This document shows positions 11,424 to 22,300 of a DNA stretch of 64,000 nucleotides, piece after piece. The stretch is taken from NCBI GenBank assembly GCA_033439685.1, contig JAUEDM010000003.1, forward strand, positions 3,130,001-3,194,000. Direction: 5' to 3'. Position numbers and translations under genes: made by a program. This DNA comes from Apodospora peruviana. Taxonomy: Eukaryota > Ascomycota > Sordariomycetes > Sordariales > Lasiosphaeriaceae. Under the pieces are notes generated by a model. That model did no database searches. It was not told the origin of the DNA and was given only the letters and a program-made list of their open reading frames with translations. Every line of letters starts with the position of its first letter. Within the stretch, counting starts at the first letter, position 1.

Positions 11424-14056
11424 ATGGCTGCTCTAGTCCAAAATTATCCCAGACAGTCTGGCACGTCTACGATGCTGCAAGCACGTCCAATGTCAGCGTC
11501 AGGCATAATATCATCTGGCCAGCCCCATGCAAATACGCAGTATGTCCCTGGCGTCTCTCAACAAAAGTCCAGCATACACGGCTTGCCAGGCGGAATGGCA
11601 GGCCCTGTAGTTTACCGTGGTAGCTCAGCTCCCGTGCAGCCCTATGCATTCACCAATACGCCGAGCCTCACCCCAAGCGCACACTGGCAACAGTTTAGGG
11701 CACAACGGACGACATCGGCGTCGGCTGTCCCTACGTTACCGTCCTTTGATTACGGCCAGCCTTCTGTCGTTCGTCCTCGATACCCCGCTAGTGCATCCAT
11801 GACAAATCTACCCAGCACGGCAGCCCTGAATTTGCAGGCGGGCGGGTCAAGAGATGATTCCGGTCTTCCAATGCCAGGCAGGCGAGGTTCAAACTCTCCT
11901 CAACCCCAGTCCGCGCAGAGGAGCGAGTCGTCGTCACAGTCTTCGCTTGTCCCATCGGCTCCGATCAAACCTTCGCCGGAGAGATACAGGCGACCTGCTT
12001 TGCGGTCTGCCGACTCGTCCGCGCGGAATTCGCAAGTACAAGTACAAAACAGGCCAAACAGTTCTGTTGATGCAGTATATGGGTCAGCGGTGGATGATAT
12101 GCAGCTTGTTCGCGGCCCTTCGCAAGACGATATCAAGAGGTTTCGGAGGCGCAGCATGCCTGCATTGGATTCTGCCGGTTTTTCCAAACCCCTGACCCCG
12201 CCCGGGGTTGAGCAGCCGGTAGAATCAAGCCGCCTAGACCAGTCAGGACCACGAAAGATTGTCGACAAGGAACATAAACCTGCTAGAGCCGGCAACAACT
12301 TGGCAGCCGACAGAGGTGCCAACCCCACGGATGCCCATACTGGCAGCTCTGACAGCCGTTCGTCGACTCGGAGCGCTGGTGGCAGTCAGCGTCCATCTTC
12401 TGTGAGTTGAGCACCTTCACATCGTCAATCCTCAAGTTTCTTTGTAACGATGGGTGCTATGCGCCAACCACGCATTGTCCAATCACATACAAACCTGCTT
12501 CCTTCTCTGGCTTGGGGTGCATTCGCTAACACAGGTTTCTTTTCGCTCCTCTAGTCCACCAACGGGAACGCCAATGCTGCTAACCCCGCCGGGAACCCCG
12601 CGTTGTCGTCCGCTTCCCCTGACCAAACCAGCCACAGCAAAGATTATCCCCGACTGGTCAACATCCCTCCCCGAAGTTCGTCTTCCGATGCCGCAAGCAC
12701 AAAGCGGACCATCAATCCGTCACCTCTCTCGAATTCGGCGAAAATGGGTGAGGAAGCAGGAAGTGGGCAGTCTGCCGATGCTCCTGCTAAGACACCCACT
12801 CCAGCCCCGTCTTCGCCCGTGAAGACGTCTGTTCCGAAAATCGAGAGCCCTGCGGTCCGACAGCTAGCGGCGATCAACCAAAGTAGCAAGGCAAAAAGCA
12901 AGACCTCCAGACTGCGGCGCGCTTTATCGTTCGGTAGCGCCGCAGAGTTCCGGAAAGCCATACCTGAAAATGGTACACCTGAGAATGCAGAATCAAGCGG
13001 CCCTGCCAAGCTCCATAAGGAACGAAATGCCGATGATGTCTACAATGCTGAGCAGGATCGCATTGCTCGGCAGCAGGAGGCAGCTGGTATTGGTAGCAGC
13101 ATTTATTCGGGCGGCAAACTATTCTCAGGCTCGACCGATAACATCTCAATTTCATCCACCGCCTCCTCGGCTTCGATTATGATTCGGAAGATGGGACGTG
13201 GCATGAAGAAGAGCACGAGATCCCTTGTTGGACTTTTTAGACCGAAATCTATTGTCGGTGCACCTGCGGCAGACCCAAAGCTGCCCGAGGCCACTGAGGC
13301 TACGGTTTCTATGATCACTGTGGAGGCTGAGCGTGAACGGGTCAACGTCACTGCCGACCCTTCCAAGAATGGGGGCGGTACCGGTTTCCCGCATTTGGAG
13401 AGGAACTCCATTGATGCCGCCACTGCCCACAATGCCGTGTCCGAAGGTCGAGGTAGTTCTGGGACCGACGATTCAAGTGCGCGGAAGAGCATCCTCGGCG
13501 GTGAGAAAGACAGGGCTGAAGTTCTTGCTGCGGTTCGCAAAGGAATTCTGAAAAGGGGCACTAGCGGCTCCTCAACCCCGTCGCCTCGACCCTCAGAAAC
13601 CAAAGTTCCTCCCCCGGAGCTGCCTGCTCCGGTCCTGACAGATTCCCCCAACTCCAGCGCGCCAAGCACCCCGAACGACGAGGCGCAAGGACACAGGCGC
13701 ACTGCTCAGATTTCGATTGGCAACGAAGACTATTTTATCACTGCCCTTCGCCTTCGCCAGGACACCAAGAGTGCCCCTGGGACTCCTCAGGGCAGCATGA
13801 AGCGAAACGCGACGTTCAGCCCACGCCTTGCCTTCTATGAGACGTGGCCGAGCCAAGAGTACGATCGTCGGGGCGACGCTGCTACTTGCAACCGCCTGAC
13901 ACCGATGCTCGCTCAACAAATCAAGGAAGAGCTGAACAGCTTCAAAATGGTATGCCTCGCCCCTCTTCGTATTGGTGTGCGTTTCAAGTTTACTAATTTT
14001 ATGAATAGGAAATGGAGGTTCACGAGAACTCGAAAATCTATACGCACTTCTTCTGA
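11424..14056 (+). CDS. BNI4: Bni4-like bud-neck/septum scaffold protein
   Basis: Exons 11424-12401, 12555-13949 and 14009-14056 encode about 806 residues, and all joins are phase 0. The last intron has a TACTAAT branch point. Most of the protein is disordered and rich in Ser, Pro, Gln and Asn. The diagnostic part is the C-terminus: a PP1-docking-like stretch (KRNATFSPRL) followed by FYETWPSQEYDRRGD, then ATCNRLTPMLAQQIKEELN and the spliced end EMEVHENSKIYTHFF. This is the conserved tail of yeast Bni4, which brings PP1 (Glc7) and chitin synthase III to the neck. A basic patch (KMGRGMKKSTRSLVGLFRPKS) lies mid-protein and could bind membrane or partners. The start at MAALVQNYPRQSG was chosen because the upstream in-frame stretch looks like leader. 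In this fungus a role in septation and cell-wall chitin deposition is inferred. Confidence 0.85.
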
Positions 14057-14916
14057 ACGACTTCAGATCGATGAATCCACGATCTCATATCTCTTGTCGA
14101 GTTTGTTGTCTTTTTCGTTTCATACAGCCTGGTTGTTTTCGAGGCCACCACCTCTCAACATGTAATTTGACTTGACCTTTCCGTTTTGTCATGTTTTGTT
14201 CCATTCTCTTGTCGGGCGTTAGGCACAAATAAAGCATAATATGGGTAGCCAGGCTGAAGGCGTTTCTGCTATTTTCTTGTCACTGCGCAAACGAAATAGT
14301 TTCTTTTTCTGATCTTGGCTGTTTTGTTTCGTGTTACTTTTTCCAGTTCTAACGTCATGGTTTCTGGTCCTTGACTGCGAGCAAAATCCTTAATTATTTT
14401 ACCAGTTTAGGTTTGGGGTTGTGGAGATGAGAAGTGATTGTGAGATGATTTGAGAGGACGAAAGTGTGTATGGATATGTTTTGGTAGTAGTTCGAGCTTG
14501 CCTCTACTACAGTGACTGTTGTTGTCGCGCGGGATCCCAAGAATAGAGAGAGACAGGAATGCGAACTGGGTTCGGCAAGGACTGTTTTTGGCAGCCGAGG
14601 TAGCATGTTGAGAGAAGAAGACATGGAACTACAGAGGATGGACGAATTTTGTGTCTTGTGAATTTTATCATCATTGGCAGATCAAGCAAGAAAAAAGAGA
14701 AAGAAAAGGAATACAATGATCATTGAGGATAATCACCACACCTTCTTCATCAAAGGTGTATTGCGGGCGTTGTGATGTGATATTTCTGTGTTTATCCTGG
14801 AACACCCTTTTCAACGTCGAGATGCTTTGGAAATAGGGCAGAGGCAGGCACCGTGCATTGGTTCACTCCAGACCATCAAAGATGACAGCCATGTGCCCTG
14901 CAAGGCTGTTATTAAC
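14057..14916. other. Intergenic, BNI4 3' side
   Basis: About 860 bp between BNI4 and the transposon remnant. It begins with the BNI4 3' UTR, and an AATAAA-like signal (AAATAAAGC) lies near 14226. No gene recognised. Confidence 0.5.
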
Positions 14917-14918
14917 TA

Positions 14919-14979
14919 GACAGCAGGACCCAACAATGCATCACACCCAACATTGCATCACACCCAACATTGCATCACT
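14919..14979 (+). repeat. Left transposon end with three 17-bp tandem units
   Basis: The left terminal inverted repeat contains three consecutive 17-bp units of the form CCCAACATTGCATCACA at 14929-14945, 14946-14962 and 14963-14979. The first differs from the others by one base (CAATG in place of CATTG). Such iterated subterminal units are candidate transposase-binding sites. Confidence 0.85.
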
Positions 14980-15157
14980 GTGACCAGCCATCCCGAGGGG
15001 CCACAACTTTCAATTTTGATGCAATTTACATACAATAAACGGGTCAACTGCCTTCCTGTTGCTTATGAAGAAGATCCAAACCATGGATGATCATTTCCTG
15101 GGCTGCTTGCACTACATTTTCATCAATACTTGGCTGGGTAGTCTGGGTAGTCCTCCT

Positions 15158-15532
15158 TCACTTAGGGGTGTTCCTGGAAGCCCTCTGGGCTTCAATTATG
15201 GCTTCAATCTCAGCAAATTTGTCATTGCCGGTTTCTCGGGCCTTTTTACGAGTAATGGGCTCATGGCTTTGTAATTCCGCTTCCAAGAAAGCCACCTTGG
15301 CCTTCAATCCAGCGATCTGGGCATTGCGTTCATCGAGAGCCTTCCTTGCCTTCCCAAGAACGTGCCGTACATGCCGGCTAGCCTCCCCAATTTGATCCCT
15401 GATGTCATGGCTCTTCTGGGGGGTTGGAAACGTACTCCCAAGGCCAGTTGTCAGGGGTTCCGGAAACCCAGGGCGTGGTGGAGAGTCGGTAGGAGGTGCC
15501 GCGTCCTCCAAGATCGCTTCTGGGTCTTCCAA
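15158..15532 (-). pseudogene. C-terminal transposase fragment (pogo)
   Basis: This frame gives a coiled-coil-like C-terminus (KARKALDERNAQIAGLKAKV and onward) preceded by EDPEAILEDAAPP. Slightly upstream in another frame lies the TGIWPFNP-type motif common at the end of fungal pogo transposases. It is a fragment of the broken transposase of the surrounding element and lacks a start of its own. Confidence 0.7.
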
Positions 15533-15787
15533 AATGGCCTGGGGGTTGAATGGCCAAATCCCAGTCTTTGTAACCCACTGAGGATGTTGCTCGGGGCCTT
15601 ACCATCGTCGGAGGCCAGGCGGTAGGCCTCTAGGAAGCGCCTCTTGTTGACTGCAGCCTGGCTTGGTTTCTAGAAGATAGATCCCTTTGAGCCATTTCAA
15701 TGCAATTTTGGCATTGCTCCAACCCGTGGGCGAGTAATCGTACTTCCAGCCATTGTACTGGGTCCGTAATTCCTCTTCCGATGGGAA

Positions 15788-16054
15788 TCACTGGCCCTCG
15801 AGGCTGGCTCCCATAAAAACAATGCATGGGCTCAACCGCTTGGCTTCTAACGTTACACATTTGATGAGAGAGACCCATGTAGTGTTGTCAGACTTCTTAT
15901 GGTATGCCTTGGAGGTTAAAACGGTCCCAAGAACCTTCCCAGTCTTAGTCTCGGCTTCCTGTATGCCATGCTCATCCATGTTGGCAATGTTCATTGGGAG
16001 GATGCCTTTGGCTTGGATCTGGCCCTCTAGTCTTCGAAAGAAGGCTTCATACAC
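15788..16054 (-). pseudogene. Central DDE-domain fragment (pogo)
   Basis: The fragment holds the first catalytic Asp in NMDEHGIQEAETKTG and the downstream TTWVSLIKCVTLEAKRLSPC and GASLEGQ strands of a pogo-type DDE domain. It is separated by frameshifts from the helix-turn-helix part at 16129-16430 and by a stop from the C-terminal part. Confidence 0.75.
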
Positions 16055-16128
16055 TTCCTTGTTGGACCCCTTAGCTCTAGAGGCATCCAGAGCGCTCGAT
16101 ATTTTAGGGTGGATGGGAGTCTGGCGCT

Positions 16129-16398
16129 TTAAATACCGATCAATCCATCTGGCCCCCAGCGATCTGGAATCCCCTCCTTCGAGGAGGATGCCGCGGCGAA
16201 AGCCACCACCTCAGAGCGGCTTGGATGACGGCCAGCCTTCTCTTCATTGAGGATCCATCTAGAAATATAGTCCTCTTGCTCATCAGAGAGCCTTTGGATC
16301 GGTTTTTTGCTCAATGGTCGGCTTATGTGGCCATGGAGGCGTCTGGAAAGTACGGATTGGTTGATCGACCATTTCCGGGCTGCAGATCGCTGGGACAT
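16129..16398 (-). pseudogene. N-terminal HTH fragment of pogo transposase
   Basis: The fragment encodes a psq-type helix-turn-helix followed by a CENP-B-like HTH (SDEQEDYISRWILNEEKAGR). The same frame continues upstream to about 16430 (FKIDVFNG before the SQRSAARKW motif). It ends in a frameshift near 16150; the next frame continues with WIDRYLKRQTPIHPKISSAL. Confidence 0.75.
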
Positions 16399-16543
16399 GC
16401 CATTGAAGACATCTATCTTAAATTGCCGAATTGATCTGCGACTCCCTGAAATTTTCCATTTCCCATTTCGATTTTTTCCGATTTTCTTTTATGAAGTTGT
16501 TGTTCAAAGTTCATGAGGGTCGCGAATGGTGGTGTGGAAAGAC

Positions 16544-16585
16544 TGATGCATTGTGGGGCCTGATGCGTTGTTGGGTCCAGTTTTC
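16544..16585 (-). repeat. Right transposon end with two diverged 17-bp units
   Basis: Read on the minus strand from 16585, it matches the left end at roughly four bases in five and holds two copies of the 17-bp unit, both diverged. The left end has three copies, so the two ends are asymmetric. Confidence 0.8.
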
Positions 16586-16850
16586 TAAACTGACGGAACG
16601 CGCTAATAGATGATAAACTTGGCAAATGACAGGCCGTCTTGTCGCGGGGGTCGATCCGCCTTGCAGATAAGGCGGCGAACTCTAAATTTTTTGGGCAGGC
16701 TAAGTCGTCTGTACTCCGTACAACTGAGAGCGCCATCCCCCAACCCTTTTGGGAAGCGACACTCTGGATATTCTTGCACAAGTATCCAGACGGCAGTTCC
16801 GGGCCGTCTGGACAGTTTGTCGTTTGCCAGCTTTCTTCAAGGGTCCAACA

Positions 16851-18695
16851 ATGGCGACTTTAGCGACGATTCCAAACGGCCCCTCGGCCCCGGCCGCTGC
16901 CGCCATGGCAGTTGCGCCCACGGCGCAACACAAGAAGCTGCATGGGCGCGCATTTTATGAGAGCATTGGAAGCCCTAAATACATCGTCGCGCCTATGGTC
17001 GATCAATCTGAGTTTGTATGTTACAACTCTTTAACTGCTGCTGGCAAACTCGATCGCTAACCAGGAGAGGTATAGATCTGGCGCATGCTTTCACGATCCT
17101 TCCTGCCCGAATCTGAGCGATCCAGCATGCTAGCCTACACTCCCATGTTCCACGCGCGCCTGTTTGCCGAGAGCCAGCGCTACCGCGACAGCCACTTCGA
17201 GCCGATGAGAGACTCCATCCCCGACATCCAGCCCGACCCGGTCCCAACCTTCACGCCCCATCTCGACGGAAATCCGGCTATTGACCGACCGCTCTTCGTC
17301 CAGTTCTGCGCCAACGACCCGGAGACACTCCTCGCGGCAGCAAAGCTTGTCGTCCCTTACTGCGACGCTGTCGATCTGAACCTCGGCTGTCCCCAGGGCA
17401 TCGCCAAAAAGGGCCACTACGGCTCCTTCCTGCAGGAGGACCAAACACTAATCTACAAACTGATCAACATCTTACACGAGAACCTCTCGATCCCCGTCAC
17501 CGCCAAGATCCGCATCTTGGAAACAAAAGAAGCGACGCTAGAATACGCCAAAAACGTTCTGCGTGCCGGCGCGAGTATCTTGACCGTCCACGGTCGGCGC
17601 CGCGAGCAAAAGGGCCATATTACTGGTCTGGCGGACTGGAACATGATCCGCTACCTGCGCGATAACTTGCCGGCTGAGGCGGTTCTGTTTGCTAACGGAA
17701 ACATCCTGCAGCACGGCGATCTGGCCAAGTGCCTGGCCGCGACCGGCGCCGATGGTGTGATGAGTGCCGAAGGTAATCTAAGTAACCCGGGCATCTTCGC
17801 GGTGCCGCCTCCTGTGGGAGAAGAGCCACTCGAGTACTGGCGCGGCAAGGATGGGCGGGGCGGATGGCGCGTCGATGCGGTGTTCAGGCGATACCTCGAT
17901 CTCATTCATCAGTACGTGCGCGGCAAGGAACCGCCAAAGCGGAGACCTCTGTTTGTTCCCGGTGACGATACGAAGTGGATGGAAACAGCGCTTGAAGGAA
18001 TGGATGTGCCACCGCTGTCGAGCAAGACGAAGACGGGGAGGAGTCTGGATAAGAGATCATCCGGCAAGACAGAAGCCCTTCATTCACCAAACTACGTCGG
18101 TGTGCAAGCGCACCTGTTTCATCTCCTGCGCCATCTCGTCTCGGTCCATCATGATGTGAGAAATGCACTGGCACGGTCCAAGATGGGCGATATTAGTGTT
18201 TACGAAAACATCCTGGAGATGGTGGAACGCAAGGTCGCCGAGGGGCTGATTGAATACGAGAAGACGGACGGTCAGAATGTTGCAGCAGACGACCCCGTCA
18301 TCGTCAAAGAAGGTGAGGGTGTTGAAGAAGAGGTGGTGGACGACATAGAGAGCTCCGTCCGTACCGTGCGGGAGTGCAAGCGGCCTTGGTGGGCGGTCCA
18401 GCCTATTATACGGCCGCTGCCGAAAGAGGCGCTGGCCAAGGGGGCGATCCAGCCCAAGGGGAAGAAACAGCAGCATGCCCCCAATGGGAACGGGGAGCAG
18501 CAGCAGGCCAAGGATAAGAAGAGGAAAGATAAGGAGAACAAGAAGATCGTCGCTTCTGTTGTTGCTGCTGCTGCTTGTGTTGCCGGTGCTACTCTTGTTG
18601 CTGGCGCTGAACAGCAGAAAGATGGGACCGGGGCATCTCTTAAGAGGAAATTCGACGATAGTGAGAGTAGCAAAAGCGTGAAAGCATTAACCTAA
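16851..18695 (+). CDS. DUS1: tRNA-dihydrouridine(16/17) synthase
   Basis: Exons 16851-17015 and 17076-18695 join in phase 0 to give 594 residues. This flavoenzyme reduces uridine 16/17 in the D-loop of tRNA using FMN and NADPH. Visible motifs are the FMN-binding start of the barrel (YIVAPMVDQSE), LAYTPMFHARLF, VQFCANDPE, the catalytic Cys at about residue 160 in DLNLGCPQGIAKKG, TAKIRI, VHGRRREQKG and ANGNI. The order and the GCPQGIAKKGHYG signature match yeast Dus1 rather than Dus2-4. The C-terminal about 150 residues are low complexity and rich in Lys, Glu, Gln and Ala (KRKDKENKK), possibly for tRNA binding or nuclear location. The reading frame stays open upstream to an ATG at 16749, which would add 34 residues rich in Arg. 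The transposon remnant ends only 265 bp upstream of the chosen start. The gene is convergent with CWC22. Confidence 0.93.
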
Positions 18696-19328
18696 TAAAA
18701 ATAACAGACTTTGACTGTGTAACCTTATTACTAACTTCGTCGTCCTTATTTTCTTTCCAAAATCTGGTTTTCTACTAGTTAGCTTATCCACTGCTACCTG
18801 TCTAGCCAGCTAACCAACTAAGCCTCTATCGTTGAATCCTTACGGTCGGTATTTAAAATGCTCTCGATCTCCGCACATTAACTGAAAGTACAACGGTTAG
18901 ATTGTAGGGCTGTTATTAACATCGGAAGAACGGGTATTATTTGGTGAAAGTGGGTGAAAAGGGGCTGAAATTAAGGGGAGGCGGGAATTTAAGGGGGTAA
19001 ATAGAAAGATGTAAATAAACGGCAATTACTTGAGGAAAACATGCCGTCTGACATGGTTAGAATTCGAAGAGAGAAGATAAAAGGCGAAACCAAGAACAAT
19101 TACGTAGTTCTAATCATTAGTAACTTAGATTTCATTCTTCCCTTTCTTTCTTTAAAGTATAAACCTAACTCAGTGAATGCCTCTACCACCACCACCCAAA
19201 CTTGTAGTCTGGTAATAACGTACAACAAATAATGCTACCTAGAACTAGTCACTCCCTACTGTCTCCTCAAATTCCAACCAAACTTGCTATTGCTGCCCGC
19301 TGCATCTTGCATCTCAAAGACTCCGTAC
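18696..19328. other. Convergent intergenic region, no gene recognised
   Basis: About 630 bp of AT-richer DNA between the 3' ends of DUS1 and CWC22, presumably both 3' UTRs. No other feature is seen. Confidence 0.5.
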
Positions 19329-22300
19329 CTAACTAGCCACACGGCCCCTCTTCGCCGCCGGCGGAATAGGTGACCTCGACCTCGACCTCGAACTACTATA
19401 GTGCCTCCTCCGCTTATTGTTTCCACCTCCACTCCCGCCTGCCACCGGACTGCGACTGCGCGGTAGCGGTGACCGGGACCTAAATCTGTCGTCCCGCTGC
19501 TTACCACCGCGCACTTGTCTGGGCGATGGACTCGGCGATCGTGAGGGTGAGTAGTCCCGTCGACCACCCGCACATCTATCACCCACAAGCGGCGGCGGTG
19601 GGCCCCGGCATCCAGCAGGAGACCTGGACTGTCTCCGAGGAGGCGAAACAGAAGAAGGAACACGACCATGACCATCACCTCCACGATCGTGATACCGGCC
19701 CCCACGCCCACCCCTAGTTGTCGCTGCTGGCCTGGGCGGTGGGGATCGCGACCTCGACAATGATCGCGACCGACCCCATCCACGTGAGGGTGAACGGCTC
19801 CGACTGTCATCGTAGCGGTTCAGCGTCCGTCTCTGCGGAGCCGCTCCGACCGCGCTGATGGAAGAGCTGCTATTCCGCCGACGTTTCTGTGGTGGTGGAG
19901 ATGGACTAAGTGAGTAGGAGTCCGCTCGGCGACGCCTGGTGGCGGCGGTGGCGGAATTAGGAAGGGGAGAGCGTTCCCGGATCGGGAGGGGGGAGCGCGA
20001 ACGAGAATATGACGGGCTGCGACTGCGGCTCCGGCTACGGGTAAGAGAGCGGCCACGGCGGACGGGAAGCGGCGAGCGGGAACGCGAGCGAGAGCGAGAG
20101 CGTGTCACTGAACGAGAATAGCTTCGGTCTCGGTTGTCGGGACGAGCTCGGCGACGCGGTGGGCTGGCGGATCGGGATAGCGATCGGGAATCTACTCTCC
20201 GCGAAGCTCCTCGTCGGGGAGAAACAGAGCGCGAGATAGATCGGCGCGTCGAGACGGAGCGCGTATAACTCCGGTCGCGGCTATAAGACCTGTCCTTGAT
20301 CCGACGGGCCGGGGAGCGTGAGAGGGATCGCCCGCGGGAGGCAGCCCGACGAGGCGACCGAGATCGTGAGCGTGATGAGTAAGATGATCCCGTATACGAG
20401 GAGTAGCTGGACACCGAGTCGGAGTCAGAGTCGTCTTTTGGCGGAGCCGGCAAGGCAGGCTTAGGCATGTTGGCCAGAAATTCGCGCATCTCTTCCGTGA
20501 GATAACCCATCTTGATTGAAGTGAAATAATTGATGGAGAAACGGATATGCTTCGGGTCGTCGTGGGGGAACAAGCCTTCCAGACTCGGCCGGAGAACTTC
20601 TTCGCCAAGCCGGGTTTTCAATTTCGCAATACCCATATTCTCCTGCAGATCCTCGAACAGGATCTTGACGAAAATACGACTTGCAGACGTAGTTTCCTCT
20701 TCATTGAGATGGATGGCCGACAAAACATGCCAGCCAATAGAATCAGAGGCGAGCAAGTAGCCGAAAAACCGTGCAATGTTACGCAGCTTGTTAGTTTCGT
20801 AACGATGGATCGTAGTGTAGTATTTGACGAACGACTCCTCAAACAGCTCTGTCCACATCCGGTTCAACCGGGCAAAGCGCTCTCCCAGGAGACCCATAAA
20901 CTTCAGGTAAACTTTCTCTTGCGCGCAAGATTCCACGATCATGGAAACAAGCTCGGGCTCCTGACCAGCAGGAAGCTTAAGACGCATAAGCTTGTGGGCG
21001 GCTTCCTCGGGGTCCGCGCTCGATTGGATGCTGAGATATATGGTTCTCCTTAGGTTGACGAGGTCAGCGTTGGTCTGGTCCTTGATTTCGAGTGCCTTTT
21101 GCTCTTCGTTCTCCTCTTCGGACTCGCTTCCTGACTCATCTTCGTCGTCATCTTCGTCGTCGCTTCCCTCTCCCAAGATCTCCGCCTTCAACTTCTTATA
21201 CTCCTCCTCGTTGGCCTCCCAGTCAGGGTCCATCTTGAATATATTCAGACCATCCTGGACGTCAATATCGTCGTCGAGCCCGATGCGGTGGGTAATCTGA
21301 TCGTCCTCCTCAACAAGGTCCAGTTCCTCTTTGATGATCGGGTTGTCCTTGTAGCGGTCCTTGCGCACTTGGAAAAGCACTTCTATCATGTACTGGGTTC
21401 TCCGCTCAATATCCGCCTCGTGAAGGATTTGCCGGAACCTGTCAAACACGGCATTGGCGATGGCCGGGGACATCTCCTCCAGAAACAAGCCGACTTCACG
21501 CATGAGCCCGACAGCAATCTCTACCGAGTCATCCGTAGGTCTCTGCAGCAGCAGCAAAAGGATCTGGGCAGCGATGGTCTCGTGAACGACTTGAAAATTG
21601 ACCAGGTGGGCGATGAAAGTAACAGTCGACACGCAAACCGGCTTGTCATTGCGTTTAAATGCCTTCCTGAAACGCATCACTAGGCGTTTGACCAGTAATT
21701 CTCCGACTTGCGGCAGCTTCGTGTTGCAGATTGCAACAAGACAGCAGAAAATAGGCGTGAAGGGCAAAGAAGCGTGCTGGGCCTTGAGTAGCGACTGGCA
21801 TAGCAGCCCCCTCCCGCGGATGAGATTTTCTCCAAAGAGCTCTGGGATGACGAACTTGATATTGCCGCTATTCACTTTGTTAACCAGGCCGTTGATGGAC
21901 TTCTTCAATGCATCCCAGTGCATGCGCTGGTACTCCTTGGACGACTTGTCGGTGATGGCGGCTTGGAGAGCCCGAAGCTTTGCTGGGGGCAAATACACGC
22001 CTTGGCTGCGCAATTCTAACAGCTTGTTGTACTCGGCCCTTGCGGAAGCCAACTTGTCCTCCTCACTCTTCGCAGGAGCCGGCGGCGGTGGCGAGCGTCG
22101 TCTCGGTTCGCGGCGAGGTGGAGACCGGTCGCGATAAGGAGGAGGAGAGCGGGCACGAGCAGGTGATGGAGAACGGTCCCGGGCAGGCGATGGAGAGACA
22201 GCCCCAGCCGAGGGTGAGCGGTCGTGAGCTTGCAGCGCGGAACCAGCTCGGGAAGACGGAGAATGAGCTGGGGCCGACGAACCAGGTCGAGGAGAAGGCG

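Larger units (their letters stand above)
14919..16585 (-). mobile_element. Defective pogo/Fot1-type DNA transposon
   Basis: A 1,667-bp element flanked by TA on both sides (14917-14918 and 16586-16587), the target duplication of Tc1/mariner-pogo elements. The ends are imperfect inverted repeats of about 42 bp sharing GGACCCAACAA and GCATCA blocks. The transposase lies on the minus strand. A psq-type helix-turn-helix (SQRSAARKWSINQSVLSRRL) and a CENP-B-type HTH (LSDEQEDYISRWILNEEKAG) start near 16430. After a frameshift comes the first half of the DDE domain (NMDEHGIQEAETKTG, then CIVFMGASLEGQ). Past a stop, a third frame reads YNGWKYDYSPTGWSNAKIALKWLKGIYLLETK and jumps straight to the C-terminal KRRFLEAYRLASDDG region. 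The expected LDGHGSH and PPHxSHxLQPLD core is absent, so about 200-300 bp is deleted. The element is not capable of making an active transposase. It is not AT-biased, so repeat-induced point mutation is not evident. Confidence 0.9.

Noticed and set aside
14919..16585. Repeat-induced point mutation as the cause of transposon decay
   Set aside because: The element is not AT-rich, and disruption is by frameshift and deletion rather than by dense C-to-T changes.
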